Positions 8,209 through 15,110 are shown, numbered from the stretch's first letter. The stretch is 25,002 bases of DNA from CAZAXU01 sp964489245 (GCA_964489245.1 CAZAXU010000029.1:1-25002), one strand, 5' to 3'. The notes: generated from the letters alone by a model not told the origin. Translations and numbers: made by a program.

Positions 8209-8502
8209 GTGTTTATATCTTTATATTCTATTGTTATTCAACTTGTTATATTTTATCATCATATTTTGTCATGATTTTTACAAAAAAATCATGACAAAAA
8301 AAATGTCTTTTTTTTTCTTACTATCAACATTTAACCCCTACGGGGTTTGTTTATAAAATGATTAACTTCAGCATTCATCATTCGTTAATTCTCAAATTGC
8401 TTCGCCCTCGAGATTTCGTTTCGCTATGCTCAACTTTATAAACTTTTTACTTTGAACTTTAAACTCATAATCATCCGGCTATTTTCTCCTACGGGGAGCA
8501 AC
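8209..8502. other. etfB-etfA spacer with hairpins and dispersed leader sequence
   Basis: An unusually long gap inside a gene set that is normally tightly packed. It holds a 16-bp perfect palindrome (8264-8299), a small AACCCC-TAC-GGGGTT hairpin (8333-8347), and a second CTACGGGG next to the etfB stop. Much of it resembles the leader of the T9SS gene at 11544-11700: both have a GACAAAA box on the minus strand, a hairpin, a TCGAGA stretch, and a CTCATA-TCATCCG ... CTACGGG end. No coding frame is credible. Confidence 0.6.
8264..8299. repeat. 16-bp perfect palindrome in the etf spacer
   Basis: TTTTGTCATGATTTTT (8264-8279) pairs perfectly with 8284-8299 around the loop ACAA. It is not followed by a T run on the minus strand, so it is not a standard terminator for etfB. 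It could be an operator, an mRNA-processing stem or part of a repeat element. Confidence 0.8.
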
Positions 8503-9384
8503 TTATCCTATTGTGTGATTTTCTATCAATTCTTTTATCATTGTATTTATATCGGCATCAGAATCGCTCAAGATTTTTGCTTCTCCTGCGGTCAATACAA
8601 TATTTTCGATTGATTTTACTTTCGTAGGAGAGCCTGCCAACCCAATTTGGTTTTCATCTGCCTTGATATCTTCTACGTTCCATTCGGAAATGACTAAATA
8701 CGGTCTTTCATTATACAGACTGAATAACGGGTTATCTTCTTTCACGCCTGCCAATTCTGTTTTAGACTTCGCATATTTATACTTCATCACTCGTTTAGCT
8801 TGTCTGCTTCTACATTCAGGTGAAGATTCATGCACTGTCATCAGACACGGCATAGGTGACGAAAGCACTTCCACACCTTCATCTATACGTCTTTTTGCGA
8901 CAATTCTGTTTTCCGTAACTTCAATAACCTCTTCTACATAGGTTACTTGCGGAATATTAAGTTTTTCTGCCGTTTGTGGTCCTACTTGCGCCGTATCTCC
9001 GTCAATGGCTTGTCTTCCTGCCAAAATCAAATCATAAGGAGCCAATTTTTCCAAGCCTTTAGCCAAAGTATAGCTCGTTGCCAAAGTATCTGCTCCTGCA
9101 AATCTTCTATCGGATATAATGACACCTCGATCTGCTCCTCGATAATATGACTCTCTGATGATATCCGCCGCTTTTTTGGGTCCCATTGTCAACACAACAA
9201 CTTCTGTTCCGGAGATACGATCTTTGAGATCCAAAGCCAATTCCAAAGCATGAAGATCATCGGGGTTAAAAATAGTGGGAAGTTTGCTTCTGTTTACCGT
9301 ACCATCAGGTTTCATGGCATCGGGACCTACATTTCTGGTATCAGGTACTTGCTTGGCAAGCACAATAATTTTGAGTGGTCTCAT
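8503..9384 (-). CDS. etfB: Electron transfer flavoprotein beta subunit (FixA)
   Basis: A 293-aa partner of EtfA. It begins with KIIVLAKQVPDT, has the FNPDDLHALELAL and GADTLATSY segments, and the nucleotide-binding GRQAIDGDTAQVGPQTAE (about 122-139), a family hallmark. At 293 aa it is longer than the roughly 250-aa flavobacterial carrier type and resembles the Bacteroides/Porphyromonas form. Transcription order is etfB, etfA, dehydrogenase. A -7-like TAAGTTTG lies 32-39 bp upstream of the ATG. Function is firm; the physiological direction (beta-oxidation or acyl-CoA reduction) is inferred only from family context. Confidence 0.94.
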   Translation of the reverse strand: MRPLKIIVLAKQVPDTRNVGPDAMKPDGTVNRSKLPTIFNPDDLHALELALDLKDRISGTEVVVLTMGPKKAADIIRESYYRGADRGVIISDRRFAGADTLATSYTLAKGLEKLAPYDLILAGRQAIDGDTAQVGPQTAEKLNIPQVTYVEEVIEVTENRIVAKRRIDEGVEVLSSPMPCLMTVHESSPECRSRQAKRVMKYKYAKSKTELAGVKEDNPLFSLYNERPYLVISEWNVEDIKADENQIGLAGSPTKVKSIENIVLTAGEAKILSDSDADINTMIKELIENHTIG

Positions 9385-9415
9385 ATGGTCGTAATACTTG
9401 TTTTATTTTTCGTCT

Positions 9416-9423
9416 CAAACTTA
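9416..9423 (-). promoter_or_regulatory. Candidate -7 element upstream of etfB
   Basis: TAAGTTTG on the minus strand matches TAnnTTTG. No good TTTG was found 19-21 bp further upstream, so support rests on the -7 alone. The expected start is near 9409, leaving a leader of about 25 nt. Confidence 0.33.
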
Positions 9424-9504
9424 ATATTTTTTTGTCAATAAAACATGACTTTTTTCATAATATTCTCGTTTATGAAGCTATAGAAAGTAAAAAATAAGAT
9501 ATAT

Positions 9505-9636
9505 AAAAAGGAATGATACTCATACATCACTCCTTTTTTGATATGGCAAAAGCCGGGCTATTTCTTAATAATCTTTCGTATATATGTGTTCCTATTTGTT
9601 TGTATATGCAAAAAATAAATCCCGGAAAGTAAATCT
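9505..9636. repeat. Duplicated T9SS gene 3' end plus terminator, copy 1
   Basis: Matches 10018-10149 at offset 513 bp with three mismatches in 132 (9519, 9525, 9633). It contains a terminator hairpin (9505-9539) and the last codons of a sorting domain. Confidence 0.95.
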
Positions 9637-9644
9637 CCTGTCTT
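9558..9644 (-). pseudogene. Remnant of a T9SS C-terminal sorting domain
   Basis: Twenty-eight codons plus a TAG stop. They reproduce the end of the protein at 10071-11543 (LLSGIYFLHIQ ... IRKIIKK). An in-frame TAG sits just upstream (9645-9647) and there is no start codon, so it cannot be a gene. It is either the tail of a deleted paralogue or a copy made by recombination. The reading frame is still intact over the shared part, which implies a recent event. Confidence 0.85.
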
Positions 9645-9721
9645 CTATATATTTTTAAAAGAAAATTATAAATCACCCATTATCAATTATATATGAATTT
9701 TTTGAGTGACCTAATTATCTT

Positions 9722-9748
9722 TTACTTTTTCCATCGATGAAAAAGTAA
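9722..9748. repeat. Palindromic intergenic repeat
   Basis: TTACTTTTT, C, the 8-bp palindrome CATCGATG, then AAAAAGTAA: a 27-nt near-perfect palindrome with a single bulge. A related sequence lies at 109-136. The following CGCTAAACTATCTG ... CAGATAGTTTTACG arms (9794-9850) form a second, wider inverted repeat. From memory such sequences are common between genes in Bacteroidota; no search was possible. Confidence 0.75.
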
Positions 9749-10016
9749 GAAAAAATCTAGGCTTACGAGCCTTTTTCTAAATTTTTCATGCGTCCGCTAA
9801 ACTATCTGAACTTGCTCCCTACAGTCGCTTCAAACAACAGATAGTTTTACGCTACCTTATTTCAAATTTTACGAAAAATTCTCGATATGCCATTTGTCTC
9901 ACGTAGAAAAATTGGTTAAAATTATATGATTAGTCTTCGCTTTGAGTGTTGTTATTGATAAAAATATCAACTCCTAAATTCAATTTTTTTTGGGTGACCT
10001 TATGTCGAAAACATAA

Positions 10017-10052
10017 AAAAAAGGAATGATATTCATATATCACTCCTTTTTT
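10017..10052 (-). terminator. Bidirectional terminator after the T9SS gene
   Basis: AAAAAAGGA pairs with TCCTTTTTT, then one A-C mismatch and TGAT with ATCA around an 8-nt loop. A/T tracts lie on both sides, so it can work on either strand. It sits about 18 bp past the stop of the T9SS gene. A near-identical copy lies at 9505-9539. Confidence 0.65.
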
Positions 10053-10149
10053 GATATGGCAAAAGCCGGGCTATTTCTTAATAATCTTTCGTATATATGT
10101 GTTCCTATTTGTTTGTATATGCAAAAAATAAATCCCGGAAAGTAAGTCT
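10018..10149. repeat. Duplicated T9SS gene 3' end plus terminator, copy 2
   Basis: The copy that belongs to the intact gene at 10071-11543; see 9505-9636. Confidence 0.95.
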
Positions 10150-11543
10150 ATTTCACTTAGAACAATCTGATTTACAGGCTTGCTTAATATTTTTTTTAGA
10201 ACTGTTTTTCCTGAAATATCAGATATTGATATTTGTTGTATTCGACACAATGATTGTGATTCTATTTGAATAATATTTTCAACAGGATTAGGAAAAATTT
10301 TAAAATCAGAAGATGTAACTTGATCGATATTTGATGCATTCGGAGACAAGAACATTTGCACCTCACCGTGAATATTTCGTCCGTTTGGCGTGCCACCTGC
10401 AACAATGCTTCCTGACGAACTGATATCTACGGATGTTCCGAATCTGTCTGTGTTCCCCGATATATTGTTTCCGATTTGTGTCCAACTCCCTGAATTTTCT
10501 TCATATACTTTAACGGCAGAGGAGATAACCGAACGTCTTACATCACGAGTCGGGCAAGAAAACGGGGCGCCTGCCGCAAGGATATTTCCTCCGGCATTAA
10601 GACTGACGGATGCTCCCAAGTTATCGCAGGAATTACCGTTGATATTTCCGCCTATTTGCTGCCATGAACCGTTATTGCTTTCAAATACTTTTATTTGTCC
10701 GTTCCAAGCCCCTCCTCCATCTTCATTTGCCCATGCACCTATGGCAACTCTACTCCCATTTCCACTAATACTAACAGCGCTTCCAAAGCCGTCGTTCACA
10801 TTGCCTGAAAAAGTGACGCCTAATTGCGTCCAAGTTCCCGAAACATTCCGATACACCTTCACATATCCGGCACTTGGTGCCCCGACAACCACTTTATTTC
10901 CGGTTGCATCCATATCTATTTTTTTTCCGAAATAATCTCCATCACTATCTCCCGAAATTTTTTGTCCCTGTTGTGTCCAGTCATTTCCATTATAGTGATA
11001 GATTTTCACATATCCCTTGCTATTAGAAGCTTCCGGAGCTCCTACAGCCAGCATATGTCCGTCAGAGCTCAAACCAACGGAATCTCCAAAGAAATCAGTA
11101 CTGTTTTCACGTATGATATCATTCCCGATTTGTGTCCAAGAACCGGATGCATATCGAAAAACTTTCACAACGCCTCCATAGATTCCTCCTGCGTGGGGAT
11201 TTGTTATGCCAATTGCCAAAATATCTCCGTTAGAATTCAAGCTTAAAGACGAACCAAAATGGTCGTAAGCAGAAGCTCCGTTAAGATTCTGCCCGATTTG
11301 TGTCCAAGCTCCCGATATATTTTTAAATACCCTCACTTGTCCGGCTTCCGTATGTGAATTTACGGTTTTGAATGCTGCAGCAACGGCAACTATTGTTCCT
11401 GTGGAATTTAAAGAAATCTCCCTTCCAAAACCACTGTTGTTATCAAGTCCGTTGATTGTACTGCCAATTTGTGTCCAATTTTGCGCATTGATTGATATTA
11501 CTACTACAAAAATGTGCGCAACAAATAATACAATTCTTTTCAT
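10071..11543 (-). CDS. Secreted seven-repeat FG-GAP-like beta-propeller with T9SS sorting domain
   Basis: 490 aa. The signal peptide ends at SINAQ (residue 21). About seven repeats of 50-60 residues follow, each with the core WTQIG, then FG-S-SL/I-S--G---A-GAP and G-VKV(Y/F). This arrangement suggests a seven-bladed integrin-alpha-like propeller. From about residue 410 the protein has a type A T9SS C-terminal domain: FKIFPNPV, ISISDISGKTV, LSGIYFLHI and a basic RKIIKK end. The protein is therefore expected to cross the outer membrane through the Por/T9SS machinery and be attached at the surface. Ligand and role are unknown. Its 3' end is duplicated at 9505-9636. The leader at 11544-11700 resembles that of etfA. 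Confidence 0.9.
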   Translation of the reverse strand: MKRIVLFVAHIFVVVISINAQNWTQIGSTINGLDNNSGFGREISLNSTGTIVAVAAAFKTVNSHTEAGQVRVFKNISGAWTQIGQNLNGASAYDHFGSSLSLNSNGDILAIGITNPHAGGIYGGVVKVFRYASGSWTQIGNDIIRENSTDFFGDSVGLSSDGHMLAVGAPEASNSKGYVKIYHYNGNDWTQQGQKISGDSDGDYFGKKIDMDATGNKVVVGAPSAGYVKVYRNVSGTWTQLGVTFSGNVNDGFGSAVSISGNGSRVAIGAWANEDGGGAWNGQIKVFESNNGSWQQIGGNINGNSCDNLGASVSLNAGGNILAAGAPFSCPTRDVRRSVISSAVKVYEENSGSWTQIGNNISGNTDRFGTSVDISSSGSIVAGGTPNGRNIHGEVQMFLSPNASNIDQVTSSDFKIFPNPVENIIQIESQSLCRIQQISISDISGKTVLKKILSKPVNQIVLSEIDLLSGIYFLHIQTNRNTYIRKIIKK

Positions 11544-11756
11544 ATGCTTATATTTTACTGTTAATCAATTTATTATGTTTTGTTATATCATTGTGTTTTG
11601 TCACATCAAGTGATGAAGCTCCGCTTCATTGTATCGAGACGCCTTTCTCCTTTTTCTTTCGAACTCATACTCATCCGTCATCTTTCCCTCTACGGGATAA
11701 ATTATATTTGTCTATAAAAATGAGTAATTTATATCAGGGGCGTACATTTAAATTAT
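11544..11756. other. Leader/intergenic repeat upstream of the T9SS gene
   Basis: 213 bp. It contains the hairpin ATGAAGC-TCC-GCTTCAT (11613-11629), then ATTGTATCGAGACGCC, which resembles the inverted arm ATTGTATCGAAACC at 24975-24988, and a CTCATACTCATCCG ... CTACGGG stretch shared with 8463-8498. I see no good TAnnTTTG promoter immediately upstream of the ATG. Confidence 0.55.
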
Positions 11757-11990
11757 TTATTTAGTTTGAAATATTTTTTGAATATTCTCTTCTTCTGTTT
11801 TTAACACCACCTTGATATTTTTAAATTTCTCCAAATCTATGCTAATATCGATAAAAGATTGTCTTATAAACTTCTCCTTATAAATCCTAATGCCGGTCAT
11901 GCTCCATATTTCTACCTCCCCCGAAATCAATTCGTCCGAGTAAATTACTATATCCGGTTTTATATAATTGATAAGAATCATTGTGTTCAT
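11757..11990 (-). CDS. Small protein resembling an isolated T9SS sorting domain
   Basis: 77 aa, no signal peptide. From about residue 24 the pattern VEIWSMTGIRIYKEKF ... IDISIDLEKFKNIKVVLK ... IQKIF follows the beta-strand plan of T9SS C-terminal domains (xxIxDMTGxxV ... IDLSxLxxGxYxxxI ... KKI). The usual PNP motif and the Gly-Xaa-Tyr are degenerate. An in-frame TAG lies four codons upstream (12000-12002), so it is not simply the open end of a larger frame. A perfect -7 element sits just upstream. It could be a true small protein, an anti-/decoy form of the sorting signal, or the decayed tail of a surface protein. Function is unknown; the domain resemblance is by eye only. Confidence 0.5.
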   Translation of the reverse strand: MNTMILINYIKPDIVIYSDELISGEVEIWSMTGIRIYKEKFIRQSFIDISIDLEKFKNIKVVLKTEEENIQKIFQTK

Positions 11991-12004
11991 TTGTAGTTTC
12001 TACA

Positions 12005-12012
12005 CAAAATTA
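12005..12012 (-). promoter_or_regulatory. Candidate -7 element of the 77-aa gene
   Basis: TAATTTTG on the minus strand matches TAnnTTTG exactly. A start near 11998 gives a leader of about 8 nt. The -33 region is poor (TTG at only 16 bp) and overlaps the near-palindrome ACCTAAAATTTCAGGT (12031-12046), a possible operator. Confidence 0.42.
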
Positions 12013-12047
12013 GACACAACAAAAATCGCAACCTAAAATTTCAGGTC

Positions 12048-12092
12048 AGAAATAAGTAAGGTTATGCTTAGAAACAAGTAATAAAAAAGTAA
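12048..12092. promoter_or_regulatory. Phased AAGTAA repeats in a divergent promoter region
   Basis: AGAAATAAGTAA (12048-12059) and AGAAACAAGTAA (12070-12081) are spaced by 22 bp. A third AAGTAA (12087-12092) follows after another 11 bp. The spacing of two and one helical turns puts all three on the same DNA face, as expected of a regulator binding cooperatively. They lie between the divergent 77-aa and TPR/HTH genes. Confidence 0.4.
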
Positions 12093-12213
12093 TGTTTCAT
12101 CTATCAACAATTTGTTTTTCAACGGCTTGCATTTTTTTTCTTTCAAATTGAAGTAAAATGAAACGATTTTTTAAGTAAATTTACATCATCAAGCATTCTA
12201 AACATTTTTTGAA

Positions 12214-13941
12214 GTGAAAACCATAAATCTCAGCATTATATTATTTTTAAGCCTATTTCATACTTTTTCTTTAATTGCTCAAATATCTCCTGCACAAAAA
12301 GACAGTGCATTGGCAAATATGCCCGTACAAACAGCATCAAACAGGCTCAGCACCTTAAACTTTATTATCGATGAATATTACGTTTACAATGATTTGGACA
12401 GCATAGCTCATTACAGCAGGCTCTTATTGAAAAAGTCAAAAGCTATGGAAAACAATAAGTTTTTGGGCAATGCCAATTATTATTTAGGCGTTAAACACGC
12501 TTATCAGGCAAAATATGATTCTGCTGTATTCTATATAGATAAAGCCATTCTGCTACACCAAAAGGCAAACTGCGAACGCTGCCTTGCCGAAGATTATGAT
12601 TTTCTGTCACTTATTTATACCAAAAACAACAAACCCAAAGATTTTGAATATGGATTTAAAGCTTTGAAACTGTATGAAAAGCTTCGTGATATCAGCGGGA
12701 TTGCAAATACGCTTTATCACATCAAAAAATATTATGGAGAGAGAGAAGATTTTAAAAAAGTTTCCGAATATGATAATCGGGTTATGGCGATTTTGAAAAA
12801 GGATGAGAATCAAATAAACAAGTCGGACAAATACAGATATCAGGGAGATTTTTATTTGAGAAAAAATCCGGATAGCGCACTTTTTTTCTACCAAAAAGCG
12901 CTAGACGAGGATACCAAAAAAAATACCTTGCGAAATCTGTGTATTGATTATTATATTCTCGGAGAATTATATAGAGATTATGAAGTTGATTTGGATCGTG
13001 CTGAAATTTACTACAAAAAATCGCTTTTATATGCAGAAAAAACACATAAACCTCTTGTTGGCAGCATATTAAACTCGTTGGGAAAAACATATCTCGTACA
13101 GAAAAAATTTCAAAAATGTATTGACTATTCAAACAGAGCCAAAAAAATCTTATCAAACGAAAACGATTGGGATTCCGTAGAGGTCAGCATGCTTAATTTA
13201 TATACATCTTACAGAAATATAAGAGAAACGGATGCTGCATTTGAATGTGTTGAAGAGATGTTTGCACTAAGCGACTCTTTATATAACAAAAAAATTGAGG
13301 CTATCAGCGCCGAGCTGGACGCCAAATATCAAAATGAAAAAAACAAAACTGAAATTCTACGACTTCAAATCAGACAACAAAAAGATCATACAATAAAATG
13401 GGGACTCACAAGCGGTCTCAGCATGCTTTCCTTATTGTTCTTTTTTGCTTATCGCTCTTTCAAACGCAGAAAGAATGAAAACCGTTTGGAAAAAGAAAAA
13501 CTAGATCAGAAAATTCGGCACAAAACCAAGCAGCTGACTTCGCAAGCTTTGATGATGATGCAAAAAAACAAACTCTTGAATGAATTGCTTAAATCCCTGA
13601 CGGAGCTAAAAGATACGGAACCTGAAGCGCGTAAAAAAATCAGCGAATTGAAACGCAAACTTAAACGTAGTTTATACTCGGAGAAAGATTGGGAACTATT
13701 TAGGCATTATTTCGAGGAAATCAATCAAGATTTTTTTCATCAACTGCTACGCATTAACAACAAGATTACTCCGTCAGAGCTTAAATTGAGCGCTTTGATT
13801 AAACTTCGTTTTAATATTAAAGAAACAGCATCGCTACTCAATTTGTCTCCGGATAGTGTCAAAACAGCGAGATATATTTTGAGAAAAAAACTTTATTTGA
13901 ATAAAGGTGAAAATATATATGAATTTTTGAACAAGTTATAA
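12214..13941 (+). CDS. Membrane-anchored TPR protein with LuxR-like DNA-binding C-terminus
   Basis: 575 aa starting at GTG, the only start that keeps the signal peptide (hydrophobic residues 5-22). A periplasmic TPR-type helical region covers about 30-370 (for example GNANYYLGVKHAYQAKYDSAVFYIDKA). It is followed by a charged coiled coil, one membrane segment (about 394-415, WGLTSGLSMLSLLFFFAY), a cytoplasmic basic coiled coil, and a helix-turn-helix (about 517-575) with TPSELKLSALIKLRFNIKETASLLNLSPDSVKTAR. The C-terminal part resembles LuxR/sigma-4-like HTH domains. The build suggests an external signal read by the TPRs and passed to DNA at the membrane. This architecture is common and poorly characterised in Bacteroidota. 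Targets are unknown; the divergent T9SS-type genes are the closest candidates. Confidence 0.82.
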   Translation: MKTINLSIILFLSLFHTFSLIAQISPAQKDSALANMPVQTASNRLSTLNFIIDEYYVYNDLDSIAHYSRLLLKKSKAMENNKFLGNANYYLGVKHAYQAKYDSAVFYIDKAILLHQKANCERCLAEDYDFLSLIYTKNNKPKDFEYGFKALKLYEKLRDISGIANTLYHIKKYYGEREDFKKVSEYDNRVMAILKKDENQINKSDKYRYQGDFYLRKNPDSALFFYQKALDEDTKKNTLRNLCIDYYILGELYRDYEVDLDRAEIYYKKSLLYAEKTHKPLVGSILNSLGKTYLVQKKFQKCIDYSNRAKKILSNENDWDSVEVSMLNLYTSYRNIRETDAAFECVEEMFALSDSLYNKKIEAISAELDAKYQNEKNKTEILRLQIRQQKDHTIKWGLTSGLSMLSLLFFFAYRSFKRRKNENRLEKEKLDQKIRHKTKQLTSQALMMMQKNKLLNELLKSLTELKDTEPEARKKISELKRKLKRSLYSEKDWELFRHYFEEINQDFFHQLLRINNKITPSELKLSALIKLRFNIKETASLLNLSPDSVKTARYILRKKLYLNKGENIYEFLNKL

Positions 13942-13970
13942 TTGAGAAATCTCAACTCACAAACAAAGAT

Positions 13971-14097
13971 GTTGTCTCAAAAGATAATATATGCCATCAC
14001 AGCGATGATGAATAAAGAAGCAAGCTGTTGATATTTAGCAATATAAATTACAGATTCCTTTGCTTTACGAACATGGGGTGGTAACTTTTAAGACAAC
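13971..14097. mobile_element. MITE-like element, 127 bp
   Basis: Terminal inverted repeats GTTGTCTCAAAAG (13971-13983) and CTTTTAAGACAAC (14085-14097) match at 12 of 13 positions and enclose about 100 bp without a gene. I saw no clear target-site duplication. The ends recall those of Bacteroidota insertion sequences whose tips read GTTGTCT-AAAAG (memory only). It fills most of the gap between the TPR/HTH gene and the 3' end of fabI. Confidence 0.5.
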
Positions 14098-14119
14098 GCT
14101 TTTGTTATGAGTAGCATGT

Positions 14120-14980
14120 TTATTCTTTTTTATCGGAATGCTCTTTTTTTGATTTTTCCGCTTCTATTTCTTTTAAATAGCTCTCCATAATTGCTGTTGA
14201 TATTCCCATATTTGAGAAGCCTCCATCGTGAAAAAGATTTTGAAGTGTTACTTTTTTGGTTAAGTCGGAAAACAAACTGATGGTATAATCTGCACATTCC
14301 AAGGCTGTGGCATTGCCTAGCGGAGACATTTCTTCTGCATATTTCAAAAATCCATCAAAACCTTTCACTCCGCTTCCTGCCGTGGTAGGTGTTGGAGATT
14401 GTGAAATTGTATTGACACGTACTTTTTTATCACGTCCGAAAAAATATCCGAAACTACGCGCCACAGATTCCAAGTAGGCTTTGTTGTCCGCCATATCATT
14501 ATAGTCCGGAAAAACACGTTGCGCAGCAATATAAGACAAGGCAACAATACTTCCCCACTCATTCATCACATCTTTTCTATATAAAACGCTCATCACTCTG
14601 TGAAAAGAGAGTGCAGAAACATCCCATCCTTTTTTTGTGAAATTATAGTCTTGATAAGTATAATGATTCCCTCTGCGAACATTTACAGACATGCCTATGG
14701 AGTGCAAAACAAAATCAATTTTTCCACCCAATTCTTTGGTGGCTTGATCTATCAATTCTTCAATATCCATAATCGAAGTGGCATCTGCAGGAATAATTTT
14801 CGACCCTGTTTTTTTTGCCAACTCATCAATGGTTCCCAAGCGCAATGCAACCGGTGCATTGGTCAATACAAACTTTGCTCCTTCTTCATGTGCACGCTCC
14901 GCCACTTTCCATGCAATTGAATTCTCGTCTAGTGCGCCAAATATGATTCCTTTCTTTCCTTTCAATAAATTATTTCCCAT
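14120..14980 (-). CDS. fabI: Enoyl-[acyl-carrier-protein] reductase (NADH), FabI
   Basis: A 286-aa short-chain dehydrogenase that carries out the last reduction step of each fatty-acid elongation cycle. The N-terminal nucleotide site (GIIFGALDENSIAWKVAE) has the FabI-specific spacing instead of the classic TGxxxGxG. The catalytic pair is Tyr160 and Lys167 in YNDMADNK, with the second FabI tyrosine at Tyr150 (LSY). The substrate loop contains SQSPTPTTAGSGVKGF. A charged tail of about 20 residues (EAEKSKKEHSDKKE) is longer than in E. coli FabI. It has its own candidate -7 box and starts 130 bp after recN ends, so it is probably a separate transcript. Confidence 0.95.
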   Translation of the reverse strand: MGNNLLKGKKGIIFGALDENSIAWKVAERAHEEGAKFVLTNAPVALRLGTIDELAKKTGSKIIPADATSIMDIEELIDQATKELGGKIDFVLHSIGMSVNVRRGNHYTYQDYNFTKKGWDVSALSFHRVMSVLYRKDVMNEWGSIVALSYIAAQRVFPDYNDMADNKAYLESVARSFGYFFGRDKKVRVNTISQSPTPTTAGSGVKGFDGFLKYAEEMSPLGNATALECADYTISLFSDLTKKVTLQNLFHDGGFSNMGISTAIMESYLKEIEAEKSKKEHSDKKE

Positions 14981-15002
14981 GTTCTGTCTTTTAAATTTTC
15001 GG

Positions 15003-15010
15003 CAAATATA
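15003..15010 (-). promoter_or_regulatory. Candidate -7 element of fabI
   Basis: TATATTTG on the minus strand, an exact TAnnTTTG. A start near 14996 gives a leader of about 16 nt. No clear TTTG at the -33 position. Confidence 0.45.
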
Positions 15011-15110
15011 AATAATTTTTAATAGATGGTTTTTCTGTCTATTGCGTATAACAAGACAGAAATTATTGATATCTACATGGCGTTTTATACCATATCTTAT
15101 CTCAAAAAAA

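Larger units (their letters stand above)
9385..10070. other. Non-coding, repeat-built region downstream of the T9SS gene
   Basis: 686 bp without an intact gene. From left to right: the etfB promoter region; a diverged second copy of the T9SS gene's 3' end and terminator (9505-9636); a direct-repeat-bounded block (9696-10001) with a palindrome, a short AGGCT-TACG-AGCCT-T5 hairpin (9770-9789) and a 10-bp inverted repeat AAACTATCTG/CAGATAGTTT (9799-9808 with 9838-9847); then the functional terminator (10017-10052). Confidence 0.7.

Noticed and set aside
8264..8299. The etf-spacer palindrome as an intrinsic terminator for etfB
   Set aside because: On the minus strand the stem is followed by ATATGATGATAAAA rather than a T run, and the stem is AT-rich. 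A regulatory or repeat role fits better.
10390..10935. A 181-codon open frame on the plus strand
   Set aside because: It lies antisense to the repeated domain of the T9SS surface protein. Its Pro/Ser/Leu-rich text is the mirror of the repeat codons, with no start context or promoter.
10071..11543. The WTQIG repeats as a CRISPR or DNA-level tandem repeat array
   Set aside because: The repeats are degenerate at DNA level, about 50-60 codons long, in frame, and follow a beta-propeller pattern.
12782..13156. A 124-codon minus-strand frame
   Set aside because: Antisense to the TPR region of the 575-aa regulator; the Phe/Cys/Ser-rich translation is typical of a shadow of a Lys/Asp/Tyr-rich gene.
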